From Caenibius tardaugens NBRC 16725 (GTDB lineage: Bacteria > Pseudomonadota > Alphaproteobacteria > Sphingomonadales > Sphingomonadaceae), in contig NZ_CP034179.1 of the NCBI RefSeq assembly GCF_003860345.1, positions 1,720,001 through 1,784,000 on the forward strand: a stretch of DNA of 64,000 nt. The letters run 5' to 3'. The notes beneath the pieces were generated by a model that was not told where the DNA came from, did no database searches, and worked only from the letters and a program-made list of their open reading frames with translations. A program made the position numbers and the translations under genes. This document shows, in pieces, positions 36,647 through 47,277 of the stretch; position 1 is the stretch's first letter, and each line of letters starts with the position of its first letter.

Positions 36647-37294
36647 ATGAAGCGTTTGCGGGTTTTCTTCATCGTGCCCATCATGCTGGCCGCCGCCTGT
36701 GGTGGGAAGGCGGAACCGGGGGTTTATGACCTGCCGTTGTCCGAAGCCTATGCCCGTCTCGCCAAGGCTGACATCATGGGCTTTCGCAAGGCGCGCCAAT
36801 GCGGGATTCTGATCCACTTCGAAACCACGCGGAAACGGGATGAATCGATTACCTGGCGGGTAATCAGCAACGGCCGCACGATGGTGAATTTCACCGTTAG
36901 CCTGACCGATACCGGCGATGGCCGCACCAGGGCCACGCTTACCATGCCAGCCGATCCACAAGGCGGCGAACCCTATGACGGCACGAAGAACTATCCGCGG
37001 CCCGCGCTCAATCAGCCGCTGCGCCCGGCGGTGCAGGAACTGATCGACGCCGCCATGGAAGGGCGGCCCTATGACGTGATGCGCCTTCCTGAACCGCGCA
37101 ACACCGACCGGGTCTGCTCGGTCCAGCGCGGCGGGCTTGAAAGCGGGAGCTTCCGGTTCGGCATCGATGACAAACCGGGCATGGATTCGCGCCAGAGCGC
37201 ACGCGCCTTCGCGGATGAGGAACAGAGCGCGGATCGCGCGGTTTTCGATGCGTCCTATGGCCAGCCTGAAAACCACACGTGGAGCGGCGAATGA
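36647..37294 (+). CDS. Putative lipoprotein (first of a tandem pair)
   Basis: A 215-residue protein, not assigned to a family I know. A signal of about 16 residues ends in the lipobox AAACG. The mature part begins with a YDLPLSEAYARLAKA helix, then beta-rich sequence (ITWRVISNGRTMVNFTVSL) and a charged, probably disordered C terminus. The start has GGGGGATTTC upstream. Its stop overlaps the next start as ATGA. The next protein has the same plan (helix after a YPVS motif, then a strand pair and an acidic tail), so the two may be distant paralogues. Confidence 0.7.
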   Translation: MKRLRVFFIVPIMLAAACGGKAEPGVYDLPLSEAYARLAKADIMGFRKARQCGILIHFETTRKRDESITWRVISNGRTMVNFTVSLTDTGDGRTRATLTMPADPQGGEPYDGTKNYPRPALNQPLRPAVQELIDAAMEGRPYDVMRLPEPRNTDRVCSVQRGGLESGSFRFGIDDKPGMDSRQSARAFADEEQSADRAVFDASYGQPENHTWSGE

Positions 37295-37953
37295 TGCGCG
37301 ATCTTCTGGCGCGCAGGCGATGGCTGGCTCTCGCCATGGCGGGTCTTCTGGCCGGTTGCGGGCTGATCGACAGCGGCACGACCTATCCGGTTTCAGCCCG
37401 TGAAGCGCACAAGGTGCTGACCGCGATCGAACCGCCCTATTTCCTGTTTGGCGGCAGTGCCGTGGGCGGCCGTCCGCAACAGATCGACAACGGGAAACTC
37501 CGCTGGACTCTGCGCCATGCCGACAGCCAAGGCGCAATCGCCTTTATCGCGGCAATCGAGGATCAGGGCGCACAGCAGGCGAAAGTTACGGTCACGGTCG
37601 AACCCGGCGATGGGCCGAACAAGGAGAAAGTGGCCAAGGCGCTGGAAGAAAACGCCTCGATCGTCGCGCTCTACAAGGCGGCCATGGTCGAACAGATCGA
37701 TGCCGCACTGGAAAAGCGGTCCTTCGATTTCGGGGCGATCCAGGGACAACTGGCCAGGGCAACGATCGCCGCTATGCCGCAAATCAGCGCCGATATGGAC
37801 AGGGCCGCCGAAGCATCACGCAAACGCAGCAGCGAAAATATGGACCGCGCCTATCGCGAAGAAGCGCGCGGCGAATGGCAGGAAAGCGAGGCTCTCCAAG
37901 GTGTCGAGCCGACCTTCGGCGAACCGATGGACGGCGGCGCGGCCCCTTACTGA
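37291..37953 (+). CDS. Putative lipoprotein (second of a tandem pair)
   Basis: A 220-residue protein with the lipobox LAGCG near residue 24. YPVSAREAHKVLTA follows, then a strand-rich middle (LRWTLRHADSQGAIAFIAAI, KVTVTVEPGDG) and a charged helical C terminus rich in Glu, Arg and Ala. It is translationally coupled to the preceding lipoprotein (four-base overlap), with GGAG six bases before the start. Function unknown; the parallel layout of the two genes suggests an inner- or outer-membrane pair acting together. Confidence 0.7.
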   Translation: MMRDLLARRRWLALAMAGLLAGCGLIDSGTTYPVSAREAHKVLTAIEPPYFLFGGSAVGGRPQQIDNGKLRWTLRHADSQGAIAFIAAIEDQGAQQAKVTVTVEPGDGPNKEKVAKALEENASIVALYKAAMVEQIDAALEKRSFDFGAIQGQLARATIAAMPQISADMDRAAEASRKRSSENMDRAYREEARGEWQESEALQGVEPTFGEPMDGGAAPY

Positions 37954-37972
37954 TCCGTTTGCGGCGCGCGGC

Positions 37973-38623
37973 CTACTTGCCCGCCTTGCTCCGCACGATC
38001 CGTTCCCACGGGTTCATGTCCGGCTCACCCACTTTGACCAGCCGGTTCTTGTCCCGGTGGAGGAAGGGTTCGCTCTGCCCGTGAACGATCAGCGTGGTAT
38101 CGCTGACGTAGCTCCACGATCCGTCATCGTGGAATTCCACTTCCAACCGATAGGAATCGGTACGGAAGGCCTCTTCCAGAAACGTGGTGGAACATATCCC
38201 GTAATCGGTCCGTCCCCGCTCCGCCTGCACCACCAGACTGGTGGCATCGATCGCCGCATGACCGGACGCCATCGCCGTCTGCCCACGCGGGATCGTCAGC
38301 GTCTGGATAATCAGCCCCGTGGCCGGTTCCCACAGCCAGTAACCGATCTGGTCGTGGAAGGTGATGTCTTCCTCAACCGTGTTGATATGCGTGTGATAGC
38401 GCAGGCCATAGAACAGCTGCGGGCCGTTCGTTTGCGGATCGATCGGCTGCATCTCGATCCGTTCGTAATATGCACGCGTTTCGGGACCATCGGCCTTGGG
38501 ATTCACATCCACACCGCCCTTGCCTTCCCATATCCCCGCGAACCGGCGCAACGGGCCGAGATTGGCGAGGCCATCGGGATCAACGTCCTCGGGCTCGGTG
38601 AAGATATCGTCAGGAATTGCCAT
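37973..38623 (-). CDS. Nitrobindin-like heme-binding beta-barrel protein
   Basis: A 216-residue protein with the THAP4/nitrobindin-type (DUF1794) pattern: LGPLRRFAGIWEGKGG near residue 22, a QLFYGLRYHTHIN strand, a GYWLWEPATGLIIQTL strand and a late DTTLIVHGQ. Members form a small beta-barrel that binds heme or fatty acids; the heme ligand is not certain here. The start MAIPDD has GAGAGGGG upstream. It stands between two lipoprotein genes (convergent) and pheT. Confidence 0.7.
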   Translation of the reverse strand: MAIPDDIFTEPEDVDPDGLANLGPLRRFAGIWEGKGGVDVNPKADGPETRAYYERIEMQPIDPQTNGPQLFYGLRYHTHINTVEEDITFHDQIGYWLWEPATGLIIQTLTIPRGQTAMASGHAAIDATSLVVQAERGRTDYGICSTTFLEEAFRTDSYRLEVEFHDDGSWSYVSDTTLIVHGQSEPFLHRDKNRLVKVGEPDMNPWERIVRSKAGK

Positions 38624-38661
38624 AGGTCCCCTCTCGTGTCTGCTGATAACCGCGTGAACCG

Positions 38662-41061
38662 TCAGCCGCGCAGTTCGGCGCCCTGCTTGGCCGCTGCGGC
38701 AACCACCTTGTCGGTAATCGCCTTCAGTTCTTCGTCGACATAGCTCTTTTCGCCGGGTTGCAAGGTAATTTCGATCGCCAGCGACTTTTTGCCTTCCGGT
38801 ACGCCTGCCCCGCGAAAATCGTCAAACACCCGGGCGTCCACGATATTCGCCTTGTCTGCGCCCTTCACGGCACGCAGCAGGTCACCGGCGGGCACAGCAG
38901 CATCGACAAGGAACGCGAAATCGCGCGTCACCGCCTGCAACGCCGGGGGTGTATAGGGCGTACGCATGAACCCATCGCCCGGCTTCTTCGCCCCGCGCTT
39001 GCCCGGAATCGCGTCGAGATAGATTTCCGCAGCCGCGACGGTGCCATCGAGATCGAAGGCCTTTACCGTTGCCGGATGCAAGGTGCCGAAGCTGGCCAGC
39101 ACCGTCTTCGGCCCGAGCCGCAGCGTCGCCGACTGCCCCGGATGATAGCAGGCCCCGGCATCGCCCATGACCTGCAGATTATCGACAGGCGCACCGGCGG
39201 CCGCCAGCAAAGCCATGACTTCGGCCTTGGCGTCATAGGCGTCGAAACCTTGCGCCTTGCCGCTGGCCCAGCCGCGTGACGCTCGTTCGCCGGCCAGCAC
39301 CAGACCAACGGTCGCCGGTTCTCCTTCCGCCAGATAGCGGCGGCCCACTTCGAACAGGCGCACGCTGGACGCGCCCCGATCCATGTTGCGCTGCGCCGCC
39401 GCCAAAAGGCCGGGCAGCATCGAAGGCCGCATGACTTTCATGTCTTCGCTGATCGGGTTGTCGAGGCTCCACACCCCGCCGCCAAAGGCCGCGGCTTCCT
39501 TTTCAGGCAGGAATGACCAGGTAATCGCCTCGTTCAGCCCGCGTGCGGCGGCCGTGCGGCGCACCTTGCGTTCGATCATCTGTTCCGGCGTCGCGGTGGG
39601 CTTGGCCACCCCATCCGCACGCGGCAGCGGGATCGAGGGCACATTATCGATCCCTTCGATGCGGATCACTTCTTCCACCAGATCGGGCTGGCCTTCCACA
39701 TCGCGGCGCCATGTCGGCACGGTGACCTGCCAGCCCGCATCGACTGCGAAGCCGAGCGATTCCAGAATCGCCTTCTGCCGTTCCGGCGCGACATCCATCC
39801 CGCCCAGCGCGGCGCACAGGCCGGTATCGTAGGCAATAACCTTCTGCGCCAAAGGCGGCTGCCCGGCGCGGGTGATCTGGCTGGGCGTACCGCCGCAATG
39901 CTGGGTCACCAGCCAGGTCGCGATCACCAGACCCTGTTCCACGAACGCCGGATCGACCCCGCGTTCGAACCGCTGGCGGGCGTCGCTGGTCACGCCCAGC
40001 TTCTGTCCGGCCAGCGCGATGTTTTCCGGCTCGAAGAACGCGCATTCGATCACCACATCGGTGGTCGTATCCGATGCGCCCGACGATTCCCCGCCCATGA
40101 TGCCGCCAATGCCCAGCGCCGCGCCCTCATCGGCGATCACGGTCATGGTATCGTCCAGCGTATAGGTCTTGCCGTTCAGCGCCAGCAGCTCCTCGCCCTG
40201 CACCGCCTTGCGCGCGATCAGCGCACCGTTGAGCTTTGCCCGGTCATAGACATGCAACGGACGGCCCAGATCGAGCGAGACGAAATTGGTGATGTCGACC
40301 AGCACCGAAATCGGCTTCTGCCCCACAGCCTTGAGCTTGCTCTGCATCCAGTCGGGCGACGGGCCATTGGCCACCCCGCTGACTGCCTGCGCATAGAACG
40401 CCGGGCATCCTGCCGCATCGTCGATGCGCACGGCGGGGGCGGGATCGTTCCCTTCCACCGGGGTGATCGCAGCCATGCGATACACTTCGTGCAGCAGCTT
40501 CAACGTGCCGAGACCGGCCGCCGCCAGATCGCGCGCAATCCCGCGCACACCCATGCAATCCTGCCGGTTGGGCGTGATCGCAACATCGATCACCGGATCA
40601 TTGAGCGCGGCATAGTCGGAAAAGGCCGTCCCGATGGGGGCATCGCCGGGCAGCTCGATAATCCCGTCGTGATCTTCACCCAGCTCCAGTTCGCGGGTGG
40701 AGCACATCATGCCGTTGGATTCGACCCCGCGAATGGCCGCCTTGCGCAGGACCATACCATTGGCCGGCACCACGGCACCTTCCACGCCGAACACGCCAAC
40801 GAGGCCAGCACGGGCATTCGGCGCCCCGCAGACGACCTGCAACGGCCCGTGGCCCGCATCGACCGTGAGCACCTGCAGCTTGTCCGCCTGCGGATGGCGT
40901 TCCGCCGTCAGCACCTTTGCCACGGTAAAGCCCTTGAGCTTTTCCGCCGGGTTTTCGACGCCTTCCACTTCGAGACCGATACGGTTGAGCGCATCCGCGA
41001 CATCCTGCACGGTGGCGTCGGTTTCGAGGTGCTCTTTCAACCAGGACAGAGTGAACTTCAT
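38662..41061 (-). CDS. pheT: Phenylalanyl-tRNA synthetase beta subunit
   Basis: A 799-residue PheT. Domains in order: N-terminal helix and EMAP-type tRNA-binding fold (from about residue 40, with HPQADKLQV and VVCGAPNA); B3/B4 editing region ([22 protein letters not shown] and GGIMGG); B5 ([15 protein letters not shown]); a core-like fold; and the C-terminal B8 anticodon-binding fold (RDFAFLVD). The start [13 protein letters not shown] overlaps the pheS stop by four bases (ATGA). Heterotetramer with PheS charges tRNA-Phe and edits tyrosine. Confidence 0.98.
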   Translation of the reverse strand: MKFTLSWLKEHLETDATVQDVADALNRIGLEVEGVENPAEKLKGFTVAKVLTAERHPQADKLQVLTVDAGHGPLQVVCGAPNARAGLVGVFGVEGAVVPANGMVLRKAAIRGVESNGMMCSTRELELGEDHDGIIELPGDAPIGTAFSDYAALNDPVIDVAITPNRQDCMGVRGIARDLAAAGLGTLKLLHEVYRMAAITPVEGNDPAPAVRIDDAAGCPAFYAQAVSGVANGPSPDWMQSKLKAVGQKPISVLVDITNFVSLDLGRPLHVYDRAKLNGALIARKAVQGEELLALNGKTYTLDDTMTVIADEGAALGIGGIMGGESSGASDTTTDVVIECAFFEPENIALAGQKLGVTSDARQRFERGVDPAFVEQGLVIATWLVTQHCGGTPSQITRAGQPPLAQKVIAYDTGLCAALGGMDVAPERQKAILESLGFAVDAGWQVTVPTWRRDVEGQPDLVEEVIRIEGIDNVPSIPLPRADGVAKPTATPEQMIERKVRRTAAARGLNEAITWSFLPEKEAAAFGGGVWSLDNPISEDMKVMRPSMLPGLLAAAQRNMDRGASSVRLFEVGRRYLAEGEPATVGLVLAGERASRGWASGKAQGFDAYDAKAEVMALLAAAGAPVDNLQVMGDAGACYHPGQSATLRLGPKTVLASFGTLHPATVKAFDLDGTVAAAEIYLDAIPGKRGAKKPGDGFMRTPYTPPALQAVTRDFAFLVDAAVPAGDLLRAVKGADKANIVDARVFDDFRGAGVPEGKKSLAIEITLQPGEKSYVDEELKAITDKVVAAAAKQGAELRG

Positions 41062-42158
41062 GCGCCGACTCCCCCGGAGAGCGTGGGCACATCGAGTGCC
41101 GCAAAACCATAATGTTTGAGCCAGCGGATATCGCCGTCGAAGAAGGCGCGCAGATCGTCCATCCCGTATTTCAGCATGGCGAGGCGGTCGACGCCGGTGC
41201 CGAAGGCAAAGCCCTGCCATTCATCGGGATCGAGATTGCAGGCCTCGATCACCTTGCGGTTGACCATGCCGCTGCCCAGCACTTCCATCCAGCCGCCGTT
41301 TTCCGAGGCGTTGGGATCGCCGCCGATCACGCGTTTGCCATTGATCACGGTATAGCCCACGTCCACTTCGACCGAGGGTTCGGTGAACGGGAAATAGCTG
41401 GGACGCAGCCGCAGCACGACATCATCGCGTTCGAAAAAGGCGCGCAGGAACGTTTCCAGCGTCCACTTGAGATGCCCAAGGTTGATCCCCTTGTCGATCA
41501 CCAGACCTTCGATCTGGTGGAACATCGGGGTGTGCGTGGCATCGCTGTCGCTGCGATAGACCCGGCCCGGCGCAATAATGCGGATCGGCGGTTCCTGATT
41601 CATCATCGTGCGGATCTGCACGGGCGAGGTATGCGTGCGCAGCAGCATCTTCTGGCCATCGGCATTACGCATCTGATCAGGGAAATAGAACGTATCGTGC
41701 ATCGCGCGGGCGGGATGCGTTTCGGGGATGTTGAGCGCGGTGAAATTGCGCCAGTCATCCTCGATTTCCGGCCCGGTGGCGACCGCGAAGCCCATGTCCG
41801 CGAACACTTCCGCCAGTTCGTCCATCACCTGCGACACCGGATGCACCGAACCGGCCGGGGCCTGCGGCGCGGGCAGTGTCAGATCGAGCGTTTCGGATGC
41901 GAGCTGTGCCTCGAGCGCAGCCGCTTCGAACGCATCCTTGCGTTCGGTCAACGCGGTCTGCACGGTTTCACGCAGGGCCTGGATTTTCGGCCCTTCGGAC
42001 TGGCGCTCTTCCGGCGTCATCTTGCCCAATGTCTTGAGCAGGCCTGAAATACTGCCTTGTTTGCCGAGGAATTCCACCCGCAGGCTTTCGAGCGCGGTTG
42101 CGTCCTGCGCTGCGGCGATACGCGCCAGCGCCTCGCTGCCCATGGTTTCGATTGTCAC
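41058..42158 (-). CDS. pheS: Phenylalanyl-tRNA synthetase alpha subunit
   Basis: A 366-residue class II synthetase subunit. An N-terminal coiled coil is followed by the catalytic core: [26 protein letters not shown], motif 2 [18 protein letters not shown] and motif 3 [17 protein letters not shown]. Normal length. It is coupled to pheT by a four-base overlap. rplT and rpmI, its usual upstream neighbours, are separated from it here by an AraC-type gene. Confidence 0.98.
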   Translation of the reverse strand: MTIETMGSEALARIAAAQDATALESLRVEFLGKQGSISGLLKTLGKMTPEERQSEGPKIQALRETVQTALTERKDAFEAAALEAQLASETLDLTLPAPQAPAGSVHPVSQVMDELAEVFADMGFAVATGPEIEDDWRNFTALNIPETHPARAMHDTFYFPDQMRNADGQKMLLRTHTSPVQIRTMMNQEPPIRIIAPGRVYRSDSDATHTPMFHQIEGLVIDKGINLGHLKWTLETFLRAFFERDDVVLRLRPSYFPFTEPSVEVDVGYTVINGKRVIGGDPNASENGGWMEVLGSGMVNRKVIEACNLDPDEWQGFAFGTGVDRLAMLKYGMDDLRAFFDGDIRWLKHYGFAALDVPTLSGGVGA

Positions 42159-42206
42159 CGTTGCACTCCCCGGTTGGATGGATAGCTGCCGAATTGGGGC
42201 TGCTCC

Positions 42207-43118
42207 CTAGGGCTTGCAGGCGGAATCCGCAACGGCCCCCTTCTTGCTTTTGGGTTTATCGAGTGTCTGCGCCGGCGAACCCCAGATGCGCACGCGCTCC
42301 GGCATGAAGGCGGTCAGGATCGGATGGTCAAGCGCGGCATATTCACGCGGACTCATGGTCATGAATGACCGGAAATCGCGCACAAAGTGCGCCTGATCGT
42401 GATAGTGATCATCGATCGAGGCCGACCAGTTACGCCCTTGCGCCAGCATGAACGCCGCCAGGCTGCGCATCACCCGCTGTCGCCGCAGCAGGCGTTTGGG
42501 AGAAAATCCGAAGGCCCGCTGGCACAGGCGTTCCAGCGTACGCTGGCTCAGCCCCGACCGTTCGGCCAGTTCCGACACGTTGGACAGATTGGGATCGACC
42601 AGCGCGGCATGGACCGCCATGATCCGATCCTGATCGGGGTGGGGCTTGTTCAGAGCCAGAAAGCAATCGATGATCCGCTGATATTCGGCATCGTCGTCCG
42701 GTTCCTCGCCAAACAGCGTGTCCGGAAGGTGGGCAAAATTGGCATAGGCATCATGGCCTTCCCCATCGACCAGCGTGTTTGCCATATCTTCGGCGGACGC
42801 GTTGATGAATTTCACCCACCCGAGCGGGAACAGCCCGACACCCCACATGCGGGTAGTGCCGAGATGAAATTCGGTCGGCAAGGCGCTGGGCCCGGTCGCG
42901 GTGAAACGCGCTCGCGATAGGGCCTGCCCACCGACGATTTTGGCATCCGGTGCATCACCCGAAAAGAACCGCAGATTGGCCCATTCCGGTTGCAGGTGAT
43001 CGCGCACCCGCTCTCCACCAGGCATGGTGAATGTTGCGCGATAAAATGTTGAAAAACAGCCTTCCAATTCCGGAGGTGGCGGAAAAAAGCGGACATCGAT
43101 GTCACACCGTGCGGCCAT
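42207..43118 (-). CDS. AraC-family transcriptional regulator
   Basis: A 303-residue regulator. The N-terminal 160 residues form a variable sensing region. The C-terminal AraC domain has two helix-turn-helix units: NVSELAERSGLSQRTLERLCQRAFGFSPKRLLRRQR, then the second ending HFVRDFRSFMTMSPREY (each quoted only in part by position). A lysine-rich tail follows. It lies between rplT and pheS on the same strand, so it may be co-transcribed with ribosomal or synthetase genes, or act on neighbours. Ligand and target unknown. Confidence 0.85.
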   Translation of the reverse strand: MAARCDIDVRFFPPPPELEGCFSTFYRATFTMPGGERVRDHLQPEWANLRFFSGDAPDAKIVGGQALSRARFTATGPSALPTEFHLGTTRMWGVGLFPLGWVKFINASAEDMANTLVDGEGHDAYANFAHLPDTLFGEEPDDDAEYQRIIDCFLALNKPHPDQDRIMAVHAALVDPNLSNVSELAERSGLSQRTLERLCQRAFGFSPKRLLRRQRVMRSLAAFMLAQGRNWSASIDDHYHDQAHFVRDFRSFMTMSPREYAALDHPILTAFMPERVRIWGSPAQTLDKPKSKKGAVADSACKP

Positions 43119-43202
43119 GTATTACCCTTCCGCCCCAGGAGGGTAGTTTTATGCGACCCCTTCCCTCGAATCAGAAATAGCGTGAGATTTCAAAATGGGA
43201 AA

Positions 43203-43230
43203 GGGCGCGTGCGACAAGCCGCACACGCCC
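43203..43230 (-). terminator. Hairpin after rplT
   Basis: An 11-base-pair stem (43203-43213 with 43220-43230, one G-T pair) around a six-base loop lies between rplT and the AraC gene. On the minus strand only TT follows directly, then CCCATTTTG, so termination may be partial. On the plus strand it is followed by TTT. Confidence 0.6.
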
Positions 43231-43281
43231 TTTCATCATCTCTTGGCAGACCATGCGCTTCGCCGTAGCGAAGCGGCATAA

Positions 43282-43641
43282 TCAGGCCGGAAGGGCCTTC
43301 TTCGCCTGGGCGATGATCGCCGCGAAAGCTGCGCCCTGGTTCATAGCCAGATCAGCCATGACTTTCCGGTCCAGTTCGATCCCGGCCAGCTTGGTGCCGT
43401 GAATGAACTGCGAATAGGTCAGGCCTTCAGCGCGGACGGCCGCGTTGATACGCTGGATCCACAGCGCGCGGAAATTGCGCTTCTTAACCTTGCGGTCGCG
43501 ATAGGCATACTGACCGGCTTTTTCGACGGCCTGACGGGCGACGCGAATCGTATTCTTGCGACGGCCGCGATAGCCCTTCGCCTGATCCAGAAGCCGCTTG
43601 TGCTTGGTGCGGGTGGTTACACCACGTTTAATGCGAGGCAT
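43282..43641 (-). CDS. rplT: Ribosomal protein L20
   Basis: A 119-residue L20 of the 50S subunit, an early assembly protein binding 23S rRNA. It starts [20 protein letters not shown] and has the family's [13 protein letters not shown] and [19 protein letters not shown]. Standard length. It follows rpmI by 17 bases. infC is not next to this pair in the window. No L20-type leader structure was identified by eye. Confidence 0.98.
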   Translation of the reverse strand: MPRIKRGVTTRTKHKRLLDQAKGYRGRRKNTIRVARQAVEKAGQYAYRDRKVKKRNFRALWIQRINAAVRAEGLTYSQFIHGTKLAGIELDRKVMADLAMNQGAAFAAIIAQAKKALPA

Positions 43642-43658
43642 TGGCTAGTACTCCTGTC

Positions 43659-43862
43659 TCAGTTGAGCCCGTAGGGCGCCCACTTTTTGATCACGCGTGC
43701 ATCAGCATCGGAGATCACGTCGGTGCCGCGGTTCTGGCGGATATACTTGCCGTTATGGCTGATCAGGCGGTGGCGCTTACCGGCTACGCCGTGCTTCACC
43801 TTACCCGTTGCGGTGATCTTGAAGCGTTTCTTCACACCGCTCTTGGTCTTGAGCTTGGGCAT
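43659..43862 (-). CDS. rpmI: Ribosomal protein L35
   Basis: A 67-residue L35 of the 50S subunit ([20 protein letters not shown] at the start, basic to the end at KKWAPYGLN). The start is at 43862; an upstream in-frame ATG would add eight non-homologous residues. It is the first gene of the rpmI-rplT pair. Promoter elements were not identified in the 150 bases upstream. Confidence 0.97.
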   Translation of the reverse strand: MPKLKTKSGVKKRFKITATGKVKHGVAGKRHRLISHNGKYIRQNRGTDVISDADARVIKKWAPYGLN

Positions 43863-44018
43863 TTTTGTCTCCTTTGTCAGGGACACGTTCGACCAGCCCT
43901 GGCAGCCCTTTCAGCCAGGCAGGCCCGCAAAATACGTGTCAATGAAGGCCGGGCCCTTAGAGGGGGTGCGCCGTGAAAGCAAGGACAGAGATTCCCTATT
44001 CGCCCGCGATGGCGCCCC

Positions 44019-45347
44019 TCACCCGCTGCTCCTGCCGCTGCACGCACCATCCCGCCCCCCGGCATATGTCGCCGAGAGCATCCGGTAATAGCGCGAATTG
44101 AACGCAAGGAGCGTCGCCAGCGCACCAAGCAGGCCCGCAATCGTAAACACCAGCGCGATACCGCGCTCGGAGCCGGTGCCATACCAGCTGCCGATTGTCT
44201 CCGCACCGGCGCCGGTTGTCATCAAAGGAATGAAGAGGAACTGCGTCAACGGACCGATCAGGAAAGCCACCAGCGGCGAGGCCGCCTGTTCGACCGATTG
44301 CGCGAACCCGAAAACCCGGCCCTGCCTGTCGTAAGGCACGACCTGCTGCAAGGTGGTCTGTTCCGCCGCTTCAGCGTAAGGGCCAAGGAACAGCCAGATA
44401 AAACACCCGGCGGCGAGCAGCGGGATCGACGACTGGATCGTGAAAACGGCGCTGACCAGCCACACTACCAGATTCACCAGCATGAGCGTCTTCAGCGGAT
44501 TACGGCCCAGCCCGGTGCGGGCAATCACGATCCCGCTGAGGATGAAGGCGCAGGACAGGAAGGCCCACAATGCCCCCCACGCTTCCACGGACATCAGTGA
44601 AAGGCCATAGGCATCCATCAACGCCATGAACACGCCGCCCAGGAAATTGTTGAAGGCGCTGAACACGATCAGCGCAAACAGTCCGGGGATCGTCCCGATC
44701 ACGCGAATCGTACCCGCGATATCGACTTTTCTATGCGGATGGTCGCCCGACGCCACGGGCGGTTCCACCAGCGGTATCGTTATGAGATGGGCCACGGCCA
44801 CCACGCTCAATCCCAGAGCGAACACAAGCGTGGCGATCATCCCGCCCCAGGCAACCAGCAGGCCGCTGATGGCGGAGGTCACCACAAAACCTACGCCCGT
44901 GACCATGCCGACCAGACCGTTGGCGCGATCCCGCCGGTCTGCCGCGATCAGCGCCGTGACCAGCGTTGGCAAAGCGATATTGCGCAGGTTACCGGCAATG
45001 ACCCCCAACATCGCAATCAGAACGAACGCCCAGAGATAGGGGGAGGACACATCGTGCATGCGATCGCGGGGAACCAGCAGAACCATAGCCAGCGCAGCGG
45101 CATAGAGCGCGATGGAGGCCAGACTGGACCCCAACATCACGCGCTTCTTGCGATGATGATCGACCAGGCTGCCGAACCAGATCGCGAACAGCGCGGTCAG
45201 CACCAGATAGATGCCTGCGACCATGCCCGTTGCGAAAACCGACTTCGTTTCCAGGAATATCCAGAAGGTCAGCGCGAACCACACCGTGAAATTCACGATA
45301 TTGGCAAGCATGTTGTTCGCAAGGCAGTGAAGAAACGGCTTGGGCAT
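44019..45347 (-). CDS. MFS transporter (EntS/MFS_3-like)
   Basis: A 442-residue, 12-helix major facilitator protein. It has the A-motif-like GSLVDHHRKKRVML after the second helix and a loop ending SNP-like AAEQTTLQQVVPYDRQGRVFG, typical of the group including enterobactin exporter EntS and macrolide efflux pumps. The substrate is unknown. No regulator or biosynthesis gene is adjacent. The tail (about the last 15 residues) is glycine/serine-rich. Confidence 0.8.
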   Translation of the reverse strand: MPKPFLHCLANNMLANIVNFTVWFALTFWIFLETKSVFATGMVAGIYLVLTALFAIWFGSLVDHHRKKRVMLGSSLASIALYAAALAMVLLVPRDRMHDVSSPYLWAFVLIAMLGVIAGNLRNIALPTLVTALIAADRRDRANGLVGMVTGVGFVVTSAISGLLVAWGGMIATLVFALGLSVVAVAHLITIPLVEPPVASGDHPHRKVDIAGTIRVIGTIPGLFALIVFSAFNNFLGGVFMALMDAYGLSLMSVEAWGALWAFLSCAFILSGIVIARTGLGRNPLKTLMLVNLVVWLVSAVFTIQSSIPLLAAGCFIWLFLGPYAEAAEQTTLQQVVPYDRQGRVFGFAQSVEQAASPLVAFLIGPLTQFLFIPLMTTGAGAETIGSWYGTGSERGIALVFTIAGLLGALATLLAFNSRYYRMLSATYAGGRDGACSGRSSG

Positions 45348-45503
45348 CGGGATTCTTTTTCGCGCTCGGGCTAAGGTCGTAATGGCAAGGCCGCCGGGCC
45401 GCTTACCATCGATGCCTGCGCTTATCCCTTAAGAACTTGCGGAAACCTGAAGATATTCCGCCTCTTGCCGTTTCGCCTCGGCCCTACGACCGCAAACCGC
45501 GCG

Positions 45504-46286
45504 TCAATGATGGCAGGATAGGGCCTCGATCACGTCTTCCAGCCGTGCGGGATCGCCGATCGCCAGAACATGCCCGTCAGACCCGGCGTGGAGCGGATCG
45601 CCGTTCCAGTCGCACATGACCCCGCCCGCCCCTTCGACAACCGGGACCAGCGCCGCGAAATCGTGCAGCTTCAGCCCGGCTTCGCACACGATATCGAGCT
45701 GACCCGTGGCGAGCGCGGCATAGTTGTAGCAATCCCCGCCCATGACCATGCGGCGGTGATCGGTCTTCGCCGCCAGACCCATGAAATGTTCGCCCTGGTG
45801 ATCGTCGAAATAGTGCGGACCGGTGGTGCCGATCGTGGCCGATGACAAATCCTTGCAGGCACGGGTATGCACTTCTGTGCCGTTGAGCGTGGTCGGCTGC
45901 CCCGCCACGCCCAGCCAGCGTTCACCGGTGATCGCCTGATCGATCACGCCCAGCACCGGGAAACCATCCACCAGCAACGCGATCAGCGTGCCGAAAATCG
46001 GCCGCCCGGCAAGAAATGCCGCGGTGCCATCGATCGGATCGAGCACCCATTGCCGGTTGGAAATACCATCCCTGATGCCGAATTCTTCGCCCACCACACC
46101 GTCCTGCGGCATTTCGGCGGTGAGAATGCGGCGCATCGCTTCTTCGGCTTCGCGATCGGCCAGCGTTACCGGCGAGGCATCGTCCTTCTGTTCGATCGCC
46201 ACCGCACTGCGGAAATAGGGGCGGATCGCTTCGCGTGCAGCGTCGGCCAGCCGATGGGCCAGCGCGATTTCAGCATCGAGTTTCAC
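45504..46286 (-). CDS. hisN: Histidinol-phosphatase (inositol monophosphatase fold)
   Basis: A 260-residue Li-sensitive phosphatase-fold enzyme. The metal site motifs are VVGEEFG (residues about 64-70) and VLDPIDGTAAFLAGRP (about 80-95), with LKLHDFAALVPVVEGAGG completing it. Length and pattern fit HisN, which removes phosphate from histidinol phosphate in histidine synthesis; a general inositol monophosphatase is the alternative. It lies 12 bases after prs, whose product PRPP feeds histidine synthesis, supporting the assignment. Confidence 0.85.
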   Translation of the reverse strand: MKLDAEIALAHRLADAAREAIRPYFRSAVAIEQKDDASPVTLADREAEEAMRRILTAEMPQDGVVGEEFGIRDGISNRQWVLDPIDGTAAFLAGRPIFGTLIALLVDGFPVLGVIDQAITGERWLGVAGQPTTLNGTEVHTRACKDLSSATIGTTGPHYFDDHQGEHFMGLAAKTDHRRMVMGGDCYNYAALATGQLDIVCEAGLKLHDFAALVPVVEGAGGVMCDWNGDPLHAGSDGHVLAIGDPARLEDVIEALSCHH

Positions 46287-46298
46287 CGCCCGATACCC

Positions 46299-47234
46299 TC
46301 AGTCGAACAGACTGGAAACGGAGCTTTCATCGGCAATACGGCGAATCGCCTCACCGATCAGCGGGGCGATCGAAAGAATCCGGATACGGTCCGAATCCTT
46401 CGTCGCATCGGTGCCGAGAATGGTGTCGGTGATGACCAGTTCCTTGAGCGCCGAGGTATTGACCTTCTGCACGGCCGCGCCCGACAGCACGCCATGCGTG
46501 ATATAGGCCACCACGCTTTTCGCGCCGGCATCGAGCAGTGCCTGCGCGGCATTGCACAGCGTACCACCCGAATCGACGATATCGTCGATCAGGATGCAGT
46601 GGCGCCCCTGCACGTCGCCGATGATGTTCATCACTTCGGACTGGCCCGGCTTGTCCCGCCGCTTGTCGACAATGGCGAGCGGCGCATTGTCGAGACGCTT
46701 GGCCAGCGCGCGGGCGCGCACCACGCCGCCCACGTCGGGCGACACGACCATCAGTTCCTGATCGCCATAACGCGCCTGGATGTCGGCCGCCATGGCAGGC
46801 GCAGCATATAGGTTGTCCGTCGGGATATCGAAGAAGCCCTGAATCTGCCCCGCGTGCAGATCGACCGAAAGCACGCGGTCCGCACCGGCCTGCGTGATCA
46901 GGTTCGCCACCAGCTTGGCCGAAATCGGCGTACGCGGGCCAGGTTTACGGTCCTGCCGGGCATAGCCGAAATAGGGCACCACGGCCGTGATCCGCTTGGC
47001 CGAAGCGCGCTTCAGCGCATCGATGCAGATCAGCAATTCCATGAGGTTGTCGTTGCAGGGGAAGCTGGTCGACTGCACCACGAAGACATCTTCGCCGCGC
47101 ACGTTTTCATGGATTTCCACGAACACTTCTTCGTCTGCAAACCGCCGGACCGCGGCATCGGTCAACGGCATTTCAAGATAGCCGGCGATAGCCCGGGCCA
47201 GAGGCAGGTTGGAGTTGCCGGCCATGATCTTCAT
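46299..47234 (-). CDS. prs: Ribose-phosphate pyrophosphokinase
   Basis: A 311-residue PRPP synthetase that makes PRPP from ribose 5-phosphate and ATP. Motifs include [20 protein letters not shown], the ATP-site [10 protein letters not shown], the [12 protein letters not shown] loop and the PRPP-binding [10 protein letters not shown]. It lies directly upstream of hisN, so the pair supplies PRPP and histidinol. A terminator for glpX lies before it. Confidence 0.97.
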   Translation of the reverse strand: MKIMAGNSNLPLARAIAGYLEMPLTDAAVRRFADEEVFVEIHENVRGEDVFVVQSTSFPCNDNLMELLICIDALKRASAKRITAVVPYFGYARQDRKPGPRTPISAKLVANLITQAGADRVLSVDLHAGQIQGFFDIPTDNLYAAPAMAADIQARYGDQELMVVSPDVGGVVRARALAKRLDNAPLAIVDKRRDKPGQSEVMNIIGDVQGRHCILIDDIVDSGGTLCNAAQALLDAGAKSVVAYITHGVLSGAAVQKVNTSALKELVITDTILGTDATKDSDRIRILSIAPLIGEAIRRIADESSVSSLFD

Positions 47235-47277
47235 TGCAGGATGCCCCTTTTCGTCAGGTCAGCGAGTCGATCTCGCG

